Shown piece by piece: positions 11,236-22,416 of a DNA stretch of 64,000 bases. Under the pieces are notes generated by a model. The model saw only the letters and a list, made by a program, of their open reading frames with translations. It had not been told where the DNA came from and made no database searches. The number at the start of each line of letters is the position of its first letter. Position 1 is the first letter of the stretch. A program made the position numbers and the translations under genes. The stretch spans positions 37,852,001-37,916,000 of the forward strand of contig OY754466.1 of NCBI GenBank assembly GCA_963575645.1. Reading direction: 5' to 3'. This stretch comes from Xanthostigma xanthostigma (lineage: Eukaryota > Arthropoda > Insecta > Raphidioptera > Raphidiidae).

Positions 11236-12756
11236 TCTGATATTGACCATAATAGTACAATTCAGTTCTTAACATTTCAGTAAATTTAAAATGGCAGCGT
11301 ATAATTTGAAATGATTTAATGTTTAACACTTAAATATGAACCATTATCTATGGCAGGATAATATATAAAAATTACAGAATATCAACTTGTCTTCAAAGAA
11401 TTTTTCATGTCTGAAACTTGTGTACAAAATTAGAATGTGTTTAATGATTCAAAATAATAAGAGGTTGGTGTGAAAACATAGGTTCAGAAGAATAATTTCA
11501 ATTTTTTTCGTAAAAAATTAACAAGCTTTCGTTATTAATATCTTCTTATATTTTAAAGCGAATGAATTGAAAGATCCAACCAATGACAGCTATTGACACT
11601 ATTTATTAAAACAACTTCAGAATGAAATAGAAGAAGCTTAAATTTAAGTGTTATTATTATTATTTTGAACCATCTAAGAATTCGGATCAGTTTCAGGCAA
11701 ATCCTATATTTCTAGTTAGAAAAGGATCAGACTGAGATTTAAGCTATTTATGTAAAAAAACTCAGTATGATTTTTATATAAATTAATTATTGATTAAATC
11801 GATACACGCAGCGAAACGGGAAAAATCCTTACGGAGACCCCTAAAGTCGGTTTTTTAATTTATTATAAAAAATGCACAATTTATTTGCAAATTTCTTCCT
11901 GCACTATTCGACAAGCCCCGCCGAAATAAGGGGAAGAGTAAGCCAAGGAAGAAAGTTAGTGCGGAATACAGATATTTCATAAAAAAAATTCCAGCCAATT
12001 GCGACGGGACCATTCCAACTTCAAAAATGTTGACATTTGATTATAACGAAAATAAAATTTCTGATATCGTGTGAGGTAACGCGGGTAATTGCTAGAATTC
12101 AATATGATATTTGCTATTCGTTGCCATGGCTACCTACATAATATGTTCCACGTCATGTAAACAATAATCAAAGCATGCCGAACTTGTTTATTTCTGACAG
12201 ATCCATAAAACAAAAGAGCGGCTGATTTTTTTTATTTTCAAAATATTTCCGAAACTATAAAGTTTAGAAAAAAAAATTTTTAACGAAACTTTCTTGAAAA
12301 AATAAATAAAATAATAAACCGTTATGAAAAGTATACCATTATTATATAAAAAACACCATTATAGCATATATCTCTTCTGCGCATGCGCCGATTTTCCCTA
12401 AAAACAATAGGGCTCTTCATATTTGCATGCCAAACATCCTCCCAAAATTTGGTTTCAATCCACTCATCCGTTTAACCTGTATCGTGTTCACAGACAAACA
12501 GACTAACAGACGCACAGAGTTTTTCTAAAAATATGTTTTTTTGGATTTGGAGGACCTCAAAACGGAAAGATATTGTAAAATTTTTGAAAAGTGATTTTTG
12601 ACCTAAACTAGTACCATTCGCGCCACTTATGGGTTGGAATGGTACCTAATAGGAGCCGTTGTGGAACGCCTGGTAGATGTGAAACAAAAATTTAAGCAAA
12701 GTCTATAGACACCTTAAGCCTTGTGGACACTCTACGAACACTTCCTATGGATACTG
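11236..12756. other. intergenic DNA with weak repeat character
   Basis: The stretch 11810-12660 has the look of an old repeat: ACCATTCCAAC near 12009 recurs inverted as GTTGGAATGGT near 12632, and a CAGACAAACAGACTAACAGA tract lies near 12490. No gene seen. Confidence 0.4.
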
Positions 12757-12893
12757 CAACTTTAAGTTACTAGCAGCGCCACCTAAGTGAACTATTCTAG
12801 TAACTAAGAAATCTGTCAGATGTCGCCGTCAAGAAAAGACATGTTACAATCCAACACAGCAAGCGTTATGCGCTGTCATCTAACGGGTGTAGT
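12757..12893 (+). repeat. dispersed repeat P, copy 1
   Basis: Matches the reverse complement of 43905-44062 in several blocks: ACTTTAAGTTACTAG versus its counterpart, CAGATGTCGCC, CATGTTACAATCCAAC, CAGCAAGCGTTA and GCGCTGTCATCTAACG. Class unknown. Confidence 0.5.
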
Positions 12894-14300
12894 AGTAACT
12901 GAAAAACGTAACGTTCCCACATAAAAAGTCGTCCCATAAAAGTGTCGCGACAATTGCACGGTTTTATTCCCAACATAACGCAATATTAGATGTTTCACAT
13001 CAAAAAAACAAAAAAAAAGAGCGCAGGAGCGTATTAGCAGAGATATGGGAGTGTGAAACAATCTCTATACCGGGCCTAGAAATTAACTTCTAAAGAAGGA
13101 GTTGTGGAAACTGCGTATGACTTCTGTTGTCGAATATGTATAATTTACAATCGCTATACCTACTCGACACGACTCACAAATGATCCAAAATGATCATTCG
13201 AGTAGTCTAGTACATTTTTATTGAATCGTTGAATATATCAAAATATTTAAATTTTGTTATGTTTCAAAGTTAAACTCATTTAATGTAAATTCTATTTGGT
13301 GGACAAATGTCTTTCTAATCTATTCTTGATTGCAGAGCTCTTTAAATTATTTGAATTGAAAATAACAATAAAGCCAAAACTCCATATACCTAATAAATAA
13401 AAATAATGTGAAGTGTGTAGTCGTCATCATATTTTTAGTGTTTTAAGAAATATTCCTAAATTAGTGCACCCCGTACAAGAATGATTTTAAAATGGCGCTC
13501 GGAAAACTAGATATAAAAAGAAACTTTTTTTGGCGCAGCCGTTAAGTATATCAAGTGATCCTTATTTTACCCATATATATAGTAATCTTATGAACAATTT
13601 GCAATGTTAACGATTAAAAAAAATAAAAAGTGGCGGAGATATGAGCCGATCAGTTGGAGGACCCTCTTTTTAAAATCCTTGCTGATGGTGTACACGATTT
13701 CTCTGTTAGGCATTGTCAGAAACATAAAAAAAAATGTTTTCCTTATTTAAAACGAAAATAGCTACACTGTGACGTAGGATAAATATTTTCAATTTTTTTT
13801 TTGTAGAAATGACAGCTGTTTAAAACAACTCGTATTTGCATCGAAATTTTGGATTTGAAAAATTTATAACTTTTGAACATGGTACCCAATAAAAAAATCC
13901 TACGTCACATTATAGATAATATTATAAAAAATAAGTGTTGTAAATTTTACCGAAATCGGTTGAGTAGATCTTGAGATATCGTGTACACAGTTTTGAAAAA
14001 AGTAGTTTCGAGAAAAATGCAAAAGAAAAAACTAACTGATTGAATGCTCTATGACTAATATGAACTCGTTATAACTTCGGCAATAGTTTGAATTTTGGAA
14101 TAGTTCAACGCTTAAAATATTCTCAAAGGTATAAACAATTCCTCTACACCCTAAAAAAAATCGATTTTTTTAAAGTCTCAAGGAGGCGTAACCCCGGAAA
14201 AAATGATGAATTTTTCGATTTTTGTACCTCTGAGACCGCGTATTCTTTGTGCCTGACCGATATTGGAACCACTGACTTATGAAAGCTTTATTATAAAGAG
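12894..14300. other. intergenic DNA, probably old repeat at 13600-14260
   Basis: Contains ACCGAAATCGGTTGAGTAGA (13950-13970) and a GAGATATGAGCCGAT block, wording typical of dispersed insect repeats. Short frame 14088-14282 is not convincing. No gene seen. Confidence 0.4.
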
Positions 14301-14316
14301 TAGTGATGTAACGAAT
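14301..14316 (+). repeat. solo end of the hAT MITE at 42986
   Basis: TAGTGATGTAACGAAT is identical to the left TIR of the element at 42986-43385. No matching right end was found nearby, so this is a truncated copy or a chance remnant. Confidence 0.4.
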
Positions 14317-15098
14317 GCCAATTTTTAGACGGCAATAACTGGAGCAAACGAAACATGATTTTATTTTTACAAAACTGAAACCAGAATTATCTGGGTCTAG
14401 TAGGTACCAATTCGAGCATCGATTTGTGAATCTAGTACTGATAATATAAATAAAACCTCAACAATTGCAAATATCGAGAGTTGTCTTTAAATTAAATAAA
14501 TATGTATAAAAAAAATATCTTTAAATGCTTACAACATCAATACATCAACATTTAATTCTGTAATAAATCAACTTGTACGTGTGTGTATGTATTGTGTGTA
14601 CATGTATATATTTTGAATTAGATTGATGTCGAGCGAAGATTATTTCAGGGGTCACATAGAGACAGAACTATGTATATAAAAGTCCACCGTTTTTTTGTGT
14701 AGCGTAGGAATACCGTAATATAACCTATCCATAAAGTAACATTGGCGTGCCAACTAAAAATAATTAAATCAACAGTCGCAGAAAAAAAGCAAAAGAACCC
14801 CGACTGCACCATAATAAAACTGTTACTAATAAATAATAACTAAAAAAAGAAGTCGGAAAACCTCAATACGCACTAGGTGAGGACCCATTCAAAAAGTAGG
14901 TCTCCATCTGATATAATAAAAAAATCTTTTCTTATTTCCTCTCTTTTTTTTGATTCGTGGACGCCATATTTAAATATTATACCCTATATGTCGGGAGTCG
15001 GCAACCTTTTGAGACGGAAGAGCCAAAAGTTACAATTTACAAAATTTCCCAGTTTTTAAAGGCCACTAAACATTTTCGCTTCAGTATTATAGTATTTG

Positions 15099-15601
15099 CT
15101 TATACAGATTGTATCAAATCAAAACAGTCCATAGAACATTCTGTGATAAGACAGAGACGATATTATATAAAGCACTAAAGCAGTAAGTAAGAATGAGATA
15201 AATGATCGCTAATAGTTACTGTGGTTATACAATCTGATAGTATCGTCTTTGTTTTCTACAGTAAAAATCACACTTTTATCAATGTCAGTATTCACTAGTG
15301 AAATTATTGATAAAATGGCTATTTATGCTGTTCGGGAAAAAATCCAAATAATTAAATGGTTTTATGGTGGTAATTCAACCGCCAACATAATAAATTTATT
15401 TGTAGTTGTTTTAATTGATAAATTGGTAAAAAGATTTACAGTGTACGTAATTATTTATTTACGTAACCACAGTAACTATATTAGCGATCATTTATCTCAT
15501 TCTTACTTACTGCTTTAGATCTTTATAATATATCGTCTCTGTCTTACACACAGATTGTCCTATGGACCGTTTTGATTTGATACAATCTGTATATAGGTAT
15601 A
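15099..15601. mobile_element. palindromic MITE nested in the hAT element
   Basis: Arms of about 130-140 bases: ATACAGATTGTATCAAATCA at the left recurs inverted at the right end, continuing through GACAGAGACGATAT and AGTAAGTAAGAATGAGATAA. Between the arms, 15315-15410 encodes MAIYAVREKIQIIKWFYGGN followed by STANIINLF, which resembles the N-terminal helix-turn-helix start of DUF4817-type transposon proteins. The frame then runs into the arm, so it is a deletion relic. Confidence 0.7.
15315..15410 (+). pseudogene. remnant of a transposase helix-turn-helix N-terminus
   Basis: The frame starts ATGGCTATTTATGCTG and reads YAVREKIQIIKWFYGGNS, a pattern I associate with DUF4817/HTH proteins of insect transposons (from memory). 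It continues only about 30 residues before meeting palindrome sequence. It is read as what is left of an autonomous parent element. Confidence 0.35.
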
Positions 15602-15954
15602 ATATATATATCCGAGGACGACACGTCGCGACGGGGGCGGTGCGGGTGAGAAGCGAGTGGAAATGTCTGAGAGATAAACTTGGTACTCAATCATGGATCG
15701 ATTAGACGATTTTTAAGGGTTTATATAATAATTTTTTGCGTATGAAACTGGTGAGCCACAACTTTACATCAAAAGAGCCGCATGTGGTTCGCGAGCCGCA
15801 GGTTGCCGACCCCTGCCCTATGTCACTCCCATAATTAAAAGAAATCTAACAACACCTCATAATATGTGAAAATCCATCACCATTTAGGTTACAAAGCGTC
15901 TCAAAAAATGAATATACATCGAAAATCCTTCTGATGGGACAGTGGGGTAAAAAT

Positions 15955-16985
15955 TGAATAAAAGGTAATCATGGTGGGTCTGTCAGTACCGGCTAATCTC
16001 GAAAACTATTGAACGGATTTGAATGCGACTTTTAACATTCGATATGTTATTTGTTGAAGAAGGTTAGAGGCTATAATAAATGTTCGATTAGGTTTCGTTC
16101 GCATGCAAATCGAGTTCAGTTCGCTATACTGAATGCGATTTAGGTTTATAGGCCCGGCTTCGCCCGAGTGCAACTGGTATTTATCCCTAACGTATTCATA
16201 AATTCGAACGAATGAACGAAGTGACTGGGTAACGTGCTAACTAATACTAATATTATAAATGCGAAAGTCACTTTATCTGTCTGTTAAGCCGCTGAACGGA
16301 TTTCGATAAAATTTGTCAACAAGATAGACTGTGTCCCGTGAGGCAAGACTGTAATACGGTTGAGCCAAAGGCACCACCGCCGCGTTTCATCTTAATCGCG
16401 TGCGGAGCAGCGTATAGCGGCTAGTCTATAAATATAAATATATTGACTGACTGCTCTATCAACGCACAGCTCAAACCACTGGACGGATTGGGCTGAAATT
16501 TGGCACACAGATAGTTATTATGACGTAGGCATCCGCTGAAAACAGATTTTTGGAAATTCAACCCCTACAAGAGTGTAACGGCGGTTCATTTGAATGGAGA
16601 AATCATATAAGATAGAAGTATCAAAATGCACAGAATTACTTCAGTCAACAATTAAATTTTTTTTTCAAAAATAACCCCTTCAGAGGGTGAAAAGAGGTAA
16701 ATAGTCTAAAAATCAACATGGGTGTCATTTTTATGGTTTTTCAGGACGTTGATCACGTGAATGTCATCAATTTTGAAATTTATTAGAGGGGTTTACATCG
16801 AGAAAGGAGTAACTATTCCAAATAATGGGAACGCATCCGTGTTTCGTCTCAATCGCGTGCGAAGCCGCGAGTAACGGCTATTAAGTATAAATTCGAACCA
16901 AGTGACTGCTAGATCCCACAATTATAGAACTTGTTTCAAGGGGGTTTTGAGATAATCGAATCGGACAGCTAGTATTTAATATGTT
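15955..16985 (+). repeat. cluster of Helitron/SINE-like insect repeat fragments
   Basis: At least three similar units follow each other: about 15955-16170 (ACTATTGAACGGATTTGAAT), 16247-16425 (CTAATATTATAAATGCGAAA, then CTGTCTGTTAAGCCGCTGAA) and 16426-16885 (CAACGCACAGCTCAAACCAC, then TATGACGTAGGCATCCGCTG, ending GCGAAGCCGCGAGTAACGGC). A partial end at 16900-16980 closes with GGACAGCTAGT. Such repeats are common in insects; related copies lie at 28472-28900 and 60561-60960. Confidence 0.55.
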
Positions 16986-17387
16986 CTAAATAAGAATAGA
17001 AAAGAGTTCGTTCCTCTTTGAAAGAAAATTTCTGAAATCCGAATTTGCTCACCGGTGATTGGTTTGTGCGCTACTGGTTAAATAGAGCACGCAAATATAC
17101 ACGCAGGTAAGTCACGCACGTCTCGAGTCTCGACCGAACACGCACCCCCACGCATATTGTGACGCACGCATCGCGTGAATTCAAACAATACATTAAAACA
17201 GACTATTATGTGTTCTATATTATGTTGCTTATTGTTCTGTACAGATACGGTCAAATTATGATAGCAAAAATCATAACAGTCGCTGAAAATTTCGATTTAT
17301 TTGACTTCAACTATAACGATCCGTTCCGGTTTGATCCGGGCGCGATAGATATAATTCTACAAAATGTATTTCGTTTACGGCCCGACG

Positions 17388-17462
17388 TCTGAACTAATAG
17401 CATTGAGAAAATTCTACCAGATTTGCTTCTGAACTAATAGCTTTGAGTAAATTCTATCAGAT
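17388..17462. repeat. 40-bp tandem duplication
   Basis: TCTGAACTAATAGC...ACCAGAT at 17388-17422 is repeated at 17428-17462 with three differences, spaced 40 bases. The first copy overlaps the stop codon of a short frame (17159-17392). Confidence 0.75.
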
Positions 17463-19067
17463 GTCGTTACATGTTACTAAAACAGTTTTTTTTAAACACC
17501 GTAATTTTGTACAAAATATTTAATATAATCTATCCTATATCGTAAGTTGCAGCAAGCAAGAAATTTACAACATTTCATCAAAATCGGTTCAGTGGTTTCG
17601 GAGATTAGCGCGACCAAAATTGTGACACGAGAATTTTATATGCAAGATACACGCTGATAACTGGCGGTTCCTCTATGAGCGCTGCAGAGCTGCAGGACAA
17701 CCAAAATCTGAGGCACTTCATAATTTTAGAATGAATTCTATTTTCCATATTAAACCAATATTTAATGTTAGGAAATAGTTTAATAATTACACAACCAACG
17801 TTGACGTTTAACAGCCATTAGCAGACCACAAAACACGTGTGTGTTCTATGTGGCATATTTTCTTGCGTTCAGGCGCTGTTCTGCGCTCCGAAGCAGCACC
17901 TGAATCGTGATTATCAGACACCCCCGGTGTACACGGTGCGACTCAAATTATATCATGTTATTTAGATTGACTTTGAACTGTATTTACCGTCAACGCATTA
18001 CTACAAATAAGAATTCATCACTGCCATATGCTAAAAGTGTTCACTCAATCTATCATTCAATAGCTTTGACTCGGCGGTACGTATGTCGTACATACAGCTA
18101 CATGATACACGGCTTATGGCAGTAGTGACTAGTGTTACAGTGTATATACTAGTTTGTTGTCGACACAGTGTTTGAAAAAAGTTAATAATTATTCATAAAC
18201 ATGGACGTGATTTACCTACAATTTAATTTATATTTTTTCAGATCTTATTTTACCGAAGTTTTTCAAATAATTTTTGTTTTTTTACCCGGTGATTTCAATG
18301 CTTGATAAAAAATACTACACATGTCTTACAGACGACAAAGATAATAAAAAAATATTTTGATATTTTGATAAGAACTGTTGGTAAAAACAAAGCTATGAAT
18401 TTTGCTGTGCTATCATTTCTATGTAAATTAGTTCTTCGCACCTTCGCTAACCTAAATCCAGGTGCTATAAAAAAGCGTGACTAATTGAGTCAGAAACAAA
18501 GCGAATGCATGTATGCGCTTCGGCATGACTATCACGCTTAACAAATTGAAAACTTTGTTGATATCAAGTTGGTACTATTATGTTTTCCATATTTAGATAC
18601 GCCTGTACCAACCTTCTATACCTAACCTCCAACAAAAAATACTGAATTCTTCCACAATATTATAATAAGTTAGCTGACAACAAAGGCATATATACACACT
18701 TTTATTGATATTTTATTTAGTTATCTCTATTTTTTGTTGATCAATAGAAAATTAGGGCATAGAGGCTTATTAAAGCATGGCCATACCAAGCACGCATGGT
18801 ATACCTACTGCATATATATAATCTGAAAAAATGAGGTGTGATTTTTTTATTTAGGTTTTGCGTGTGGAAAATATAATCCATTTCACTACGATGAAGTGGA
18901 AAAACACTGTTCAGAACGATAGCATTTATTTTATCCTTGCTTTGAATTTATTAGCTGTCTTTATTAAAGATACTGTAGTAAAGGAATATCATTTATTTAC
19001 TCTAGTCATCAAACTAATGCAGAAACGTTTCTTTGGGGATGACCGATGAATTAAATTTTTAACGTTA
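17463..19067. other. intergenic DNA without recognised genes
   Basis: Near 17580-17640 the text ATCAAAATCGGTTCAGTGG looks like the 3' end of a dispersed repeat. Short frames at 17907, 18302 and 18858 are not convincing. Confidence 0.45.
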
Positions 19068-19071
19068 TTAA

Positions 19072-19574
19072 CCCCTTCGATCTTGACGGTCATTTCAATG
19101 GACATACTATTCTGACGCATGTAATTTAAGTCAGTGTAATTAAATATCTAATATAAACATTTCATTGTGCTTGAGGCTTATCTGAGATGTTGGCATCCTA
19201 TAAACAAAACAAAGAAATACTATGTAGATAGGTAGAAATATCGAGTCAAGTGTTGACCGCAAAGCTGGTAAAAGTGTACATTCTGATTATGTATTACTTA
19301 GTATAACTTACGTGTTTTCACGATGTAATTTATTTTTATTTTATGATGTTAACTTTATTAATTATACTTAAAATGTAAGTAGGTAAACATCCTCTGCTAG
19401 TGATTCCCTTAAAAAATATTTTTTTTTGATCTGTTATCCATTTCAATGGACATAGGATTTTCTAAAATTCTGTAAATGTTAAATTTAGTTTTTCACTGAA
19501 TGTGCCTTAATAATTACACCCTAAATAAACCCAACACCCTAAAAAATAAAATTTAAAAATCAGGTCCGAAGGGG
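19072..19574. mobile_element. piggyBac-type MITE
   Basis: Flanked on both sides by TTAA (19068-19071 and 19575-19578) with terminal inverted CCCCTTCGATC and GGTCCGAAGGGG. TTAA duplication plus C-rich ends is the piggyBac signature. CATTTCAATGGACATA occurs near both ends (about 19091 and 19439) in the same orientation. Non-coding, 503 bases. Confidence 0.7.
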
Positions 19575-19595
19575 TTAAACAAAATTCTTTTATTG

Positions 19596-19687
19596 ATGCA
19601 TTTTTTTTTAAATTTTTAACTTCCCATTACATTGGTAGAACGTACCTACCAATGTAATGGGAAGTTAAAAATTTAAAAAAAATGCAT
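19596..19687. repeat. perfect 92-bp palindrome
   Basis: The left arm ATGCATTTTTTTTTAAATTT...ATTGGTAG folds on the right arm with a loop of about seven bases; apart from one base in the T run the arms match exactly. It starts 18 bases beyond the piggyBac-type target site. Confidence 0.85.
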
Positions 19688-19765
19688 AATGGCTACGAAA
19701 ATCTAAATAAAAAATTTTAGCAATTTTTTTATTCAAGGTCACTACACTATTTTCGAAAAGATATC

Positions 19766-19794
19766 TGTGTGCGTGTGTGTGTGTGTGCGTATGT
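19766..19794. repeat. (GT)n microsatellite
   Basis: GT run with two GC interruptions. Confidence 0.85.
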
Positions 19795-21130
19795 AGGTAC
19801 GTACGTTCATGTTAATTTCTTTCTAACACGCAATTTTGAGAATAAAAATCAAATCGACTTGTGCTTTGTAATGTCATATAGTTAGTAAAGAGTAAAGACG
19901 TTGGTATCTACTATCTAGACATAACTCACATAAAATAGTGATTTTCTATTCTTTCGTTTTGAGGTGGCCCAGTGCTACTGAAATTTAAAAAATAACTTGT
20001 TTTTATTTACGTATGTATCCTAATGTAGTCCTTAATTCTGAACAATTAGAATCGATTTGTCTCAACCACGGGTTTTTTTCCTTTTACAAGTATAAAGCCC
20101 AGTCAAAAATAAAACATTATTCATGAAGATCAAAATATCAACGAAAACGCTACAAAGTCCAGGCATTTTTTATTATTTTCTTGTGCATTTGGAAAGTATT
20201 TTTTTTGAGTTTCCATGCTATAAAACTAACAAATTATCGGTAACATGTTCATTTAGGAATGTTTCGTCATAATATGTTAGAAAATAATGTACTCTAGTTC
20301 GGTCATTCAGTACCTATTTAGTTCTGGGATGAGGCTTTTATTTTGATAAAAACTAAGTACGGGGAACAACATATTTAAAATTCTCAGAAATTTTAATGTG
20401 GGCATTCTGAATTTTATGCTTTATAATTAAAAAAAAAGTCAGTGCTAGTAATTTGGTGGGTCTCCTTTGAAAAATTATCTCTTGAGGCATTTTATGAAAA
20501 CATTTTTTTCCGATAAACATTTCATACAGTAAAAGTTTGATAAAAATGTTAACATGTTTTATTATTGCAATAAAAAATAAACACATAAGTTTTATCACCG
20601 TTATAAATCCACTTGAACAAAAACACAGTGGGACCCCAAGTTACTTATAAGTGTCCTATTTAAAGAAAATTGCTCCAAACTATACGCATAAGGGAAACAG
20701 CACATTCGTTTTTATTAATTAAACAAGTAGATATTTTAATTTGGTGTTTTTAAGTTTGCGTCTTGCTAGAATTTTTAAATACAATCACAATTCAAGGGTT
20801 AAATTATAGTTTGCAAAAAGAATTTTATTTACATAATAGGGGGTCCAGTTCGATAACACTATGCACCCAAATTTTGAATTTTTTTTTTTAAGTCATAGAA
20901 AACGCTAAATTTTGACGTTCAAAAAAAAAAAACTTTGCGGATTATTCACAAATTTCCTCAAAAATACGTGAAAAAAATGGAACTATTTTTCGTCTTTCAC
21001 TGTCATTTTTTGAATCTAACCAATCAAAAATCACAAATACACGTCATAGCAACTGGTGTAGAATTATTGTATAACTATCTCACTTTGTATGCAGCTTTTG
21101 ATTGTGTTATGGAAGCAGGGTCGTATTTAG
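19795..21130. other. AT-rich DNA without recognised features
   Basis: A weak inverted pair, TGGGACCCC near 20630 and GGGGGTCCA near 20838, may mark an old element. Frames 20353-20598 (-) and 20935-21234 (+) are not convincing; the latter runs into a tandem repeat. Confidence 0.4.
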
Positions 21131-21352
21131 ATTCGCATACCCGTTTATCGTTCACCCCGGAATTGTTTTTTTTAAAAACTCAACATTTGCCCCTTCCCGT
21201 TTCACTGCGAGACAATTCGCATACCCCTTTATAGTTCACCCCAGAATTACAATTCGCATACCCGTTTATCGTTCACCCTGGAATTGTTTTTTTAAAAACT
21301 CCACATTTGCCCCTTCCCGTTTCACTGCGAGACAATTCGCATATCCCTTTAT
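21131..21352. repeat. tandem repeat of about 120 bp with half-units
   Basis: ATTCGCATACCCGTTTATCG starts at 21131 and again at 21251; a variant reading ATACCCCTTTAT or ATATCCCTTTAT starts at 21216 and 21336. The block TTTGCCCCTTCCCGTTTCAC and CTGCGAGACAATTCGCAT is shared between the units. Two nearly identical long units, the second truncated. Confidence 0.8.
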
Positions 21353-21973
21353 CAAAAAAAGCGGTGGTTTTCAATCTTCATGAAAATGTGAGTTTTAAAT
21401 TTAAAATTCGTTTTATAAATTAAAATTTCCAAATACGACTCTGCCCTGAACGTTCAATTGTATTTCATTCCAACCAATTGATATTTCTATCTTGGTTTAT
21501 CATAGATACAGGTATATATAATTTTCTCTTTTCTTATCACTATATAAGACAAGATAGCGATCGCTATAGTAAATAATATACTCTAAATCAACTTACTATA
21601 CCATATTTAATTTTTTTAAATTAATTTATAAAAATTAATTTTCCGCACTTAAAACGACCAATAACGCTGCTATATGTTATATAAAACAATAATTGTGAAT
21701 TTCCAGTGAATATTTTGCATAGCAAGTTATCGTACTCTTACCCATAATAGGTATACCTGTTGATTACCGTTAATTTTTTCAAAACGTGTTAGAAAAAAAA
21801 TTATATTGGTAATATGCAAGTAAAACATTATCATCTATATTATGTATCACGTCTTAGTTATGTAATTTCTCTTTGTGAATCTTTTAATCATTAAAATGTA
21901 GACTGTATCCTGGGCACGGCCTATTGATAAATCTGGTATTGATTATATATTTTCATTATTAATGTTAATTACA

Positions 21974-22416
21974 CAGGATGACCGGTATTTGCTCGTATTC
22001 CTCTCGGGAGAAGAAACTGACTACCTAATTTGGAATGATTTAACCTCTATCACTTGGGGGTCGGCAATGCGTCATTTTTGAGAAAATCTATTTCGGTTTT
22101 CTTTTTACAAAAATCCGAATTTTGAAAGTTAAAAATAAAAAAAATATATATATTATCACTTTTTGGCCTGAATTTTTCCATGATCTGATAGCTTACTAAA
22201 GCGAAAAACCACGAAATTTACCCTTAGATTTTATTTTGTGTGTTAAAACTTACAATAAATAAAAAAAATAAAATAAAAATTCTTCACAAAAGTGTCATTA
22301 TCATAAAATAAATGATGCAATTCCGACCCCCGAGTGATAGAGGTTAATCATTCCAAATTAGTCATAGTTTCTTCACCCGAGAGAAATACTGACAAATGGC
22401 AATTAGCGGTCACCCT
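21974..22416. mobile_element. palindromic MITE family C, copy 1
   Basis: Left AGGATGACCGGTATTTGCTC and right end (AATTAGCGGTCACCCT) are inverted, and the arms continue for about 100 bases through GGAATGATTTAACCTCTATC. Copy 2 is at 29507-29921. Outer flanks include TA steps, suggesting Tc1/mariner ends. A short frame at 22334-22522 crosses the right arm and is not a gene. Confidence 0.75.

Larger units (their letters stand above)
14992..15815. mobile_element. hAT element carrying a nested palindromic MITE
   Basis: Left end CGGGAGTCGGCAACCTTTTG and inverted right end GGTTGCCGACCCCTG match the familiar CAGGGGTCGGCAACC hAT terminus. Flanks are CCCTATATGT and CCCTATGT, an 8-bp duplication with two extra bases on the left. 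The right end also has GAGCCGCATGTGGTTCGCGA. About 500 bases of it are the insertion at 15099-15601; no transposase remains. Confidence 0.8.

Noticed and set aside
10943..11250. Frames that have counterparts at 44780-45115
   Set aside because: The similarity reflects two copies of a hAT MITE; the frames run through the terminal repeats and differ in start and end.
21131..21352. CRISPR-like repeat array
   Set aside because: Units are adjoining tandem copies without unique spacers, and the DNA is eukaryotic.
21102..21383. Frame with a repeated peptide pattern
   Set aside because: The repetition comes from the DNA tandem repeat at 21131-21352, which is open in more than one phase.
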